From Gonapodya prolifera JEL478 (taxonomy: Eukaryota > Monoblepharomycota > Monoblepharidomycetes > Monoblepharidales > Gonapodyaceae), in the NCBI GenBank assembly GCA_001574975.1, contig KQ965840.1:1-14197 (forward strand): a stretch of 14,197 nucleotides of DNA, read 5' to 3'. Within the stretch, counting starts at the first letter, position 1. Each line of letters opens with the position of its first letter. This document shows, in pieces, positions 10,781-14,197 of the stretch. A model generated the notes under the pieces. That model saw nothing but the letters and a program-made list of their open reading frames with translations. It made no database searches and had not been told where the DNA came from. The translations under genes were made by a program, and so were the position numbers.

Positions 10781-10935
10781 GAGGGCAGCATGCGGAGAGC
10801 GCGCCGCAGGAGTAGGTCAGGACAATGCAGGGTATAATTATTCGTACTTTTACAACATAACGAGCTCTGGGAGCGAAGGATATCACCACAGGTTCGACCT
10901 GGCAACATTGCAAATCATACTGGAGTAATCAATTA

Positions 10936-11418
10936 TTAATTATTCTTCTCCGTAACCGCCTTGAGAAGCCGTACTACAATATCGTCCTTCTCCATTCCCT
11001 CGACTTTCACAACTTTATCTCTCGACTTGTGACCCGACACGAGCGACAGTTGGTGCTTTTTGCATTCGAGGTGCTCGGACATGAGCGCGAGGAGTTCGTC
11101 GTTTGCTTCTCCGTCGCGGGGAGGAGCGGCAAGCTTGGCATCATTTCGGATCACTCGAAATGCAGATAAGACTACACGATTCGAGCTTACCGAGCATTCC
11201 ACGACAGTATCGAGGCTGAGAATAGCTGATTTCTTAGCACCTGGCTTAACGTGGCATCCCACTGTGATTGTTCCGTCGTTGAGTATTCGCACGGGTGACT
11301 GTTGTTGTGGAGGTGGCTGCGGATTCGCTGCACTTTTCTTCCCCGCAGAAGCGAGCGGCAAGTTCTTTGGATTCGATGGCTTTGACATTCTGAGTGCAAC
11401 AGTCACAAATCGACGCAT
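10936..11418 (-). CDS. DUF167 / YggU-family protein (C15orf40-like)
   Basis: The family is small and conserved from bacteria to humans, with no settled biochemical role. The unspliced frame is 160 codons. Family landmarks are CHVKPGAKKSAI, AAPPRDGEAN and the GHKSRDKVVKVEG block, in the usual order. A GT...AG intron of exactly 57 nt (11190 down to 11134, starting GTAAGC) interrupts the frame in phase 0. Removing it gives 141 residues and joins VVECS directly to LAAPPRDGEAN, as the family requires (a beta strand running straight into AAPP.GEAN). The coding exons are then 11418-11191 and 11133-10936. The start is uncertain: ATG 11418 gives an Arg-rich hydrophobic leader (MRRFVTVALRM) that might be a mitochondrial presequence, while ATG 11388 gives MSKPSNPKN. 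It is divergent from the CCDC43-like gene and convergent with the disrupted gene, whose stop is about 120 bp away. Confidence 0.9.
   Translation of the reverse strand: MRRFVTVALRMSKPSNPKNLPLASAGKKSAANPQPPPQQQSPVRILNDGTITVGCHVKPGAKKSAILSLDTVVECSVSSNRVVLSAFRVIRNDAKLAAPPRDGEANDELLALMSEHLECKKHQLSLVSGHKSRDKVVKVEGMEKDDIVVRLLKAVTEKNN
11134..11190 (-). other. 57-nt in-frame intron of the DUF167 gene
   Basis: Read on the minus strand it begins GTAAGC and ends GCCAAG. It contains 19 sense codons and no stop. If retained it would insert VSSNRVV...RNDAK between two strictly adjacent family motifs. Both splice sites and the protein alignment support removal. Confidence 0.82.
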
Positions 11419-11468
11419 TCACGACGTGTGCTGCGGCCCGAATCTTCACCTCATTCCACCCACAAAAA
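11389..11468. promoter_or_regulatory. Very short divergent promoter region
   Basis: The start codons of the DUF167 gene (minus, 11418 or 11388) and the CCDC43-like gene (plus, 11469) face away from each other and are only 50 or 80 bp apart. The two genes must share a bidirectional promoter, or their 5' leaders must overlap. I see no TATA box in it. If transcription of each gene starts inside the other, ATG 11388 becomes the likelier DUF167 start. Confidence 0.55.
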
Positions 11469-12225
11469 ATGGCAGCGGGAGTCCAAAAACTCAGCGGCTG
11501 GATATCGCAGCAAGTGGGAGTTGATGACGCAATCGCAGAGTATGTCGCGGGTATTCTCGACGACGACAGCCCAGAGGAGGAGAAGAGCGAAACTATCACC
11601 GGTATCATTGAGGAGGCCGTCGGGTCTGATTCGCTGCCAGATGGCTTCATGGCGTCCTTGTTCGCCAAACACAAACAAGACTTGGACCGGAAGAGAGTCG
11701 ACGAGGAGACCGACCGGCTGCATCGACTGAGTCTCGCAAAGCAGAAAGAGCATGAAACTCTTGCGGCTGGAGCAGCTGCAGTGGGACAAGAGGCCGGAGC
11801 TGTGAAGCCCAAAAAGGTGCTCACGAGAGAGGAGCAGAAGGAACGGGACCGCTTGTTGGCAAAGTACGGGTTCGCGATGCCCGAAGTCGTACAAGGTGCC
11901 GATGGGGAGGAAGTCATTCTGTATGGGACTGAAGACGTTGATAAGGGCGGCGGCAGTGGTACGTTTTCGTTGGTGGTCCACTTGTCGACTTCGTACTTAT
12001 TGGTCTTTGCCTGGTCACCCCTGCCAACGAAACATCGCAGCAGACGGCTTAGTCGCCAACCGCAACGCCGACCTCGTGAAATCCGCCGAAGCCGAAAAGC
12101 GGCGTCTCCAGTCCATAGCGCACACGAAGCAGGTCGAGAAGGAAAAAGAGCTGCAGCGGAAACGCGAGCTGGCGAAGGAGAAGGAGAAGAGACGGACGCA
12201 GAAGCAGGAGAAGAGGAGGATGTAG
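11469..12225 (+). CDS. CCDC43-like coiled-coil protein
   Basis: Two exons, 11469-11958 and 12041-12225, give 224 residues, close to the human CCDC43 length as I remember it. The N-terminus (GWISQQVGVDDAIAEYVAGI, then an acidic stretch and a helix) matches the conserved front of CCDC43, which resembles a PWI-like helical fold. A middle block, LTREEQKERDRLLAKYG, corresponds to the family's EEEKQRK..LLAQY segment. The C-terminus is a long Lys/Arg/Glu coiled coil ending KEKRRTQKQEKRRM, as in the human protein. The donor GTACGT at 11959 is in phase 1. The acceptor is CAG at 12040, with a second CAG at 12043. I chose ATG 11469 because it starts MAAGVQ in good context and the upstream in-frame ATG at 11394 lies across the divergent promoter. 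The cellular role of the family is not settled. Confidence 0.86.
11959..12043 (+). other. CCDC43-like gene intron with tandem NAGNAG acceptor
   Basis: The intron starts GTACGT at 11959. Two successive acceptors, GCAG ending at 12040 and CAG ending at 12043, are both in frame. Using the first gives ...GSADGLV and the second ...GSDGLV, a difference of one alanine. The first is assumed for the CDS. Confidence 0.75.
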
Positions 12226-12898
12226 GGGAGTAGTGGGGCAGAATTGGACATTGGGCATTAGTATTGGGCATTCGATATTTGAACTTTTGTGTTGGGGTGC
12301 CGAGTAATGGGATTTGTAAGGGTGGTGGTGGTGATAGGCCGTTGAATTCGAATTGCAAAGGACAGTGTAGTAGGGACAGAAAATATCCCAAGCGTATTGT
12401 GAATGGAGGTGGGAAGCTATAAAAAGTCTGCGATCACGAAAATGCTTGGGCTCTCATGGGGGCCTGTCAGCATGTGTTAAAACGGAAACATATTTATCGA
12501 ATTGTAACATGTTTGATGGTCGGACAAGAGGAGATTTATTGTTTTCGGGTTGGTTGAGTCACTGGTACGCCGGTCCCACGACTCCCCCACCTCTTCCCCA
12601 CACTCCGTTGCTTTGAAATTGAGCGAGATCCATTGCACAGACATTTCACGGAGGTAACTTGGCCCCGGTGTGCTGGAATTCTTCCCCGGGTGGAGGTTTA
12701 TACCGCTTCGATTTGCCCAACTTTCTGGACTTGCTGCCAACTCCCTCGCGACGACGCTTGCTCAAACTGAGGAATATGCTCGGGCTTCTGTGTCCAATCC
12801 ATGCCCCGAAGCGGACCTGACTCGGCTCACCACGCGACTCTGGCACCAAAGGATCCGGACCATCACCCCGATGGTGCGCCTGAGATTTGCTGCAGTAA
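12226..12898. other. Mostly unassigned DNA downstream of the CCDC43-like gene
   Basis: A 10-mer ATTGGGCATT is directly repeated at 12250-12259 and 12263-12272, probably in the 3' UTR. Further right, 12646-12915 is open on both strands: plus 12670-12939, and minus with a basic KRRREGVGSKSRKLG-type stretch. Neither has a recognisable domain, and I cannot say which, if any, is coding. The plus frame at 12801-12900 ends in a Cys cluster (ICCSKCKE) that may belong with the next ORF. Confidence 0.4.
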
Positions 12899-13126
12899 AT
12901 GCAAGGAGCCAGCAAGACAGAGCAAGACGCTTATCATGAGCATGTCACACAACGGTGCTACGGACTGTATGTTGCCGTTACATGTACAGATGCTCCACTC
13001 CACCCAAAGAGAAGCTATGTACACTTCAACAAGTTCCTAACCTCATTCATGCCATGCCGACCAGGCCAGAATTACTGTGTCAAGCTCAACACGGGCGAGC
13101 TCAGGCTTTGCCCCAATAAGTTCTGA
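12899..13126 (+). CDS. Small Cys-containing ORF, unidentified
   Basis: The frame has 75 codons and five cysteines (C20, C29, C53, C60, C71). The sequence is coherent, with RCYGLYVAVTC and PCRPGQNYCVKLNTGELRLC, and ends in NKF before TGA. A TAA lies immediately before the ATG, so the frame is closed on the left. The neighbouring frame just upstream (12801-12916) carries a further Cys cluster, ICCSKCKE, and a one-base shift near 12905-12920 would fuse the two. It may therefore be the 3' part of a larger Cys-rich protein, either disrupted or with an exon I cannot place. It has no signal peptide of its own. Third-position bias is weaker than in SPT6. I recognise no family. Confidence 0.35.
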   Translation: MQGASKTEQDAYHEHVTQRCYGLYVAVTCTDAPLHPKRSYVHFNKFLTSFMPCRPGQNYCVKLNTGELRLCPNKF

Positions 13127-13407
13127 AATCGTGGGATCGTGGGTGAAGGGGGTTGGTTTGCAAAAGGGGGGGTGTTTAGGCAAGCATACCGGCCAAAGAT
13201 GACTCGCAGCTCATTTCCCCAGCAAGCTTTTGCGCGTTGGGGTATGGTAGCGATCGACCATCGTTGCTCTCGCACACACTCTCCATTGACGGCGGATCTC
13301 GGGTCTCGCATAGAATAGGAGGCAAGCAAGGGATCACAGTGGCGGTGGCACCGGCCGTAGACAACGCAACAGCCGGGATGGGTTTGAATGCTGGCCATTG
13401 CGCGGTC
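13127..13407. other. Upstream region of the LRR gene
   Basis: Nothing firm is visible apart from a tandem 8-mer ATCGTGGG at about 13129-13144. The plus frame stays open from 13237 into the LRR gene, but that part lacks a signal peptide and has poor composition, so I treat it as promoter or leader. A minus frame (13072-13605) also covers it and looks like a shadow. Confidence 0.4.
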
Positions 13408-14197
13408 ATGCCGCTCCTGCTCTCGCTTTTGTTCTGCCTGCCCGCCGTCCTGGCAGATCCTCAGGATTGCGCTCCATTCGAGCAGCTCTTCACCCAGACC
13501 CCTTCTTGGTCTGGCGCGCTCCCGTGGGCTGTTGGGCACTGCTGCTCTCAAACCAATATGTTCAACTGCACTAGCGGGTGCGTCACAAATGTCCACCTTG
13601 TCCACAACTATCTCTCTGGGAAGACTTCCTTGCTCGATTTGCTCACACAGGTGACAGAACTAAGCCTTGCCAACAATCGGTTCACCGGCCAGATTCCCTT
13701 GCTCTCCAATCTCACTCTGCTGACCCGCCTGTACCTCCAGAACAACAACCTCTCTGGAGAGATCCCTTTGTTGTCTTCCTTGAGCACTCAGCTGACCGAA
13801 TTGAACCTTGCCAACAACCAGCTCACGGGTCAAATTCCCTCACTCCACCTCTCTGACTCAGCTGAAACAATTGTTGCTCAGCCAGAACCAGCTCACGGGC
13901 CAAATTACGCCTCTGTCCTCCCTCAGTCAACTCATCACCTTATCACTCTCATCCAACCAACTCTCCGGGCCTGTTCCCTCACTCTCTTTGCTCAGTCTCC
14001 TGAAGGAGCTGTACCTCAACAACAACAGTTTCACAGGTAACGTGGATGGAATTCTACCTTCCACACTGACATTTTGCAACGCCTTCAATCAGGGACTGTA
14101 CAGCTGCGCGGGGAATTCCCNNNGGCCTGCAAAACATCCCTCAGGATAGGCACGTCCTTGCTCTGCCCAACCACCACCTCGACAGCTGCCTCAATAC
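13408..14197 (+). CDS. Secreted plant-type LRR protein, frameshifted and partial
   Basis: ATG 13408 begins a clear signal peptide (MPLLLSLLFCLPAVLA, then DPQDC). It is followed by a Cys-bearing N-terminal cap (HCCSQTNMFNCTSGC) and about six 23-25-residue repeats of the plant-specific LxxLxLxxNxLxGxIP type (for example LSLANNRFTGQIP, LYLQNNNLSGEIP, LNLANNQLTGQIP). After GQIPSL near 13842 the repeats continue in another frame (LTQLKQLLLSQNQLTG onward), consistent with loss of one base at about 13842-13855. Repeats then run to NNNSFTGNV, followed by a C-terminal cap region (CNAFNQGLYSCAGNS). Three Ns at 14121-14123 mark a gap; beyond it the frame beginning GGC CTG CAA (GLQNIPQDRH) stays open to the window edge. 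An upstream in-frame ATG at 13378 is possible. Likely exported or cell-surface, binding partner unknown. Confidence 0.78.
13821..13910 (+). repeat. Near-identical LRR DNA repeats
   Basis: ACCAGCTCACGGGTCAAATT (about 13816-13835) and ACCAGCTCACGGGCCAAATT (about 13887-13906) differ by one base and lie about 71 bases apart, one short of a 24-codon unit. This spacing pinpoints the missing base to the LRR unit between them and points to recent duplication of repeat units. Confidence 0.7.
14121..14123. other. Assembly gap (NNN)
   Basis: Three Ns interrupt the LRR gene near its C-terminal cap. Three is probably a placeholder: the frame before the gap and the best open frame after it do not agree at this length. 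Confidence 0.95.

Larger units (their letters stand above)
8367..10815 (+). pseudogene. Frame-disrupted gene with acidic region and RGG-rich tail
   Basis: Coding-like sequence with G/C-ending codons runs through this region but changes frame. Segment A (8367-8582) has in-frame stops TGA 8388, TAG 8466 and TGA 8568. A GTGAGT donor at 8583 and an acceptor after a T8 run at 8790 join it in phase to segment B (8791-8895, stop at 8896). Coding signal then moves to another frame (about 8899-8975), a third (about 8976-9205, SLSRLHRHIIKTH) and back (about 9206-9545, RTAHAEYTFASMETGGEL). A clean intron, 9546-9615, leads to 9616-9895. The frame shifts again for an acidic stretch (about 9900-9960, SETSSEDDIEEEVG) and beyond, then back after an eight-C run at 10244-10251. 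The last part (10252-10815) is continuous and ends in a Gly/Arg/Gln-rich RGG-type tail suggesting RNA binding. An alternative lesion-free model is 8895-9545 joined to 9616-9954 (329 residues), but it leaves good coding sequence unused. No family recognised. Confidence 0.5.

Noticed and set aside
10883-10905. CAGGTTCGACCTGG-like palindrome that recalls a tRNA T-arm
   Set aside because: No cloverleaf, acceptor stem or anticodon arm could be built around it.
11246-12391. Minus-strand open frame of 381 codons
   Set aside because: It overlaps both the CCDC43-like gene and the DUF167 gene. It is Ser/Cys-rich low complexity, as expected from the antisense of Lys/Glu coiled-coil codons.
13072-13605. 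Minus-strand open frame of 177 codons over the LRR start
   Set aside because: It is antisense to the signal peptide and cap region of a clear LRR gene and has no recognisable domain.
1-14197. CRISPR array, transposon ends, rRNA or tRNA genes
   Set aside because: I looked for regular spaced repeats, transposase or reverse-transcriptase motifs, terminal repeats and tRNA T-arm signatures and found none that hold up.

Overview
The window looks like nuclear DNA of a fungus. It holds intron-rich genes with short introns (44 to 100 nt scale, GT...AG) and G/C-biased third codon positions. The plant-type leucine-rich-repeat secreted protein at the right end is of a kind often reported from zoosporic (chytrid-like) fungi. 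The fungal placement rests on gene style and protein similarity by eye; the chytrid-like placement is inference and less certain.

Layout from left to right. Bases 1-1866 hold no gene I can support firmly, only a short coding-like stretch (1492-1649) and two hairpin/repeat patches. Bases 1867-7268 (+) are a complete SPT6 gene, the histone chaperone and transcription elongation factor, in 11 exons that join in frame to 1568 residues. Bases 7269-7767 are non-coding. Bases 7768-8199 (-) look like the 3' part of a gene with at least one frame break. Bases 8367-10815 (+) carry coding-like sequence that changes frame several times, has in-frame stops, contains good introns and ends in an RGG-rich tail; I read it as a decayed or badly assembled gene. 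Bases 10936-11418 (-) are a DUF167/YggU-family gene with a 57-nt in-frame intron. Bases 11469-12225 (+) are a CCDC43-like gene with one intron. These last two start back to back within 50 to 80 bp. Bases 12226-13407 are mostly unassigned, with one small Cys-containing ORF (12899-13126). Bases 13408-14197 (+) are a secreted LRR protein with an internal frameshift, a 3-N assembly gap, and a 3' end beyond the window.

The genes do not form a pathway. SPT6 is housekeeping chromatin/RNA polymerase II machinery, and the DUF167 and CCDC43-like genes are conserved eukaryotic genes of poorly known role. The intact genes (SPT6, DUF167, CCDC43-like) have no lesions, while the intervals 7768-10815 and 12801-14197 have several. 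Either these are real decaying accessory genes or the local consensus is poor. I found no convincing new defence, mobile or RNA-based system.
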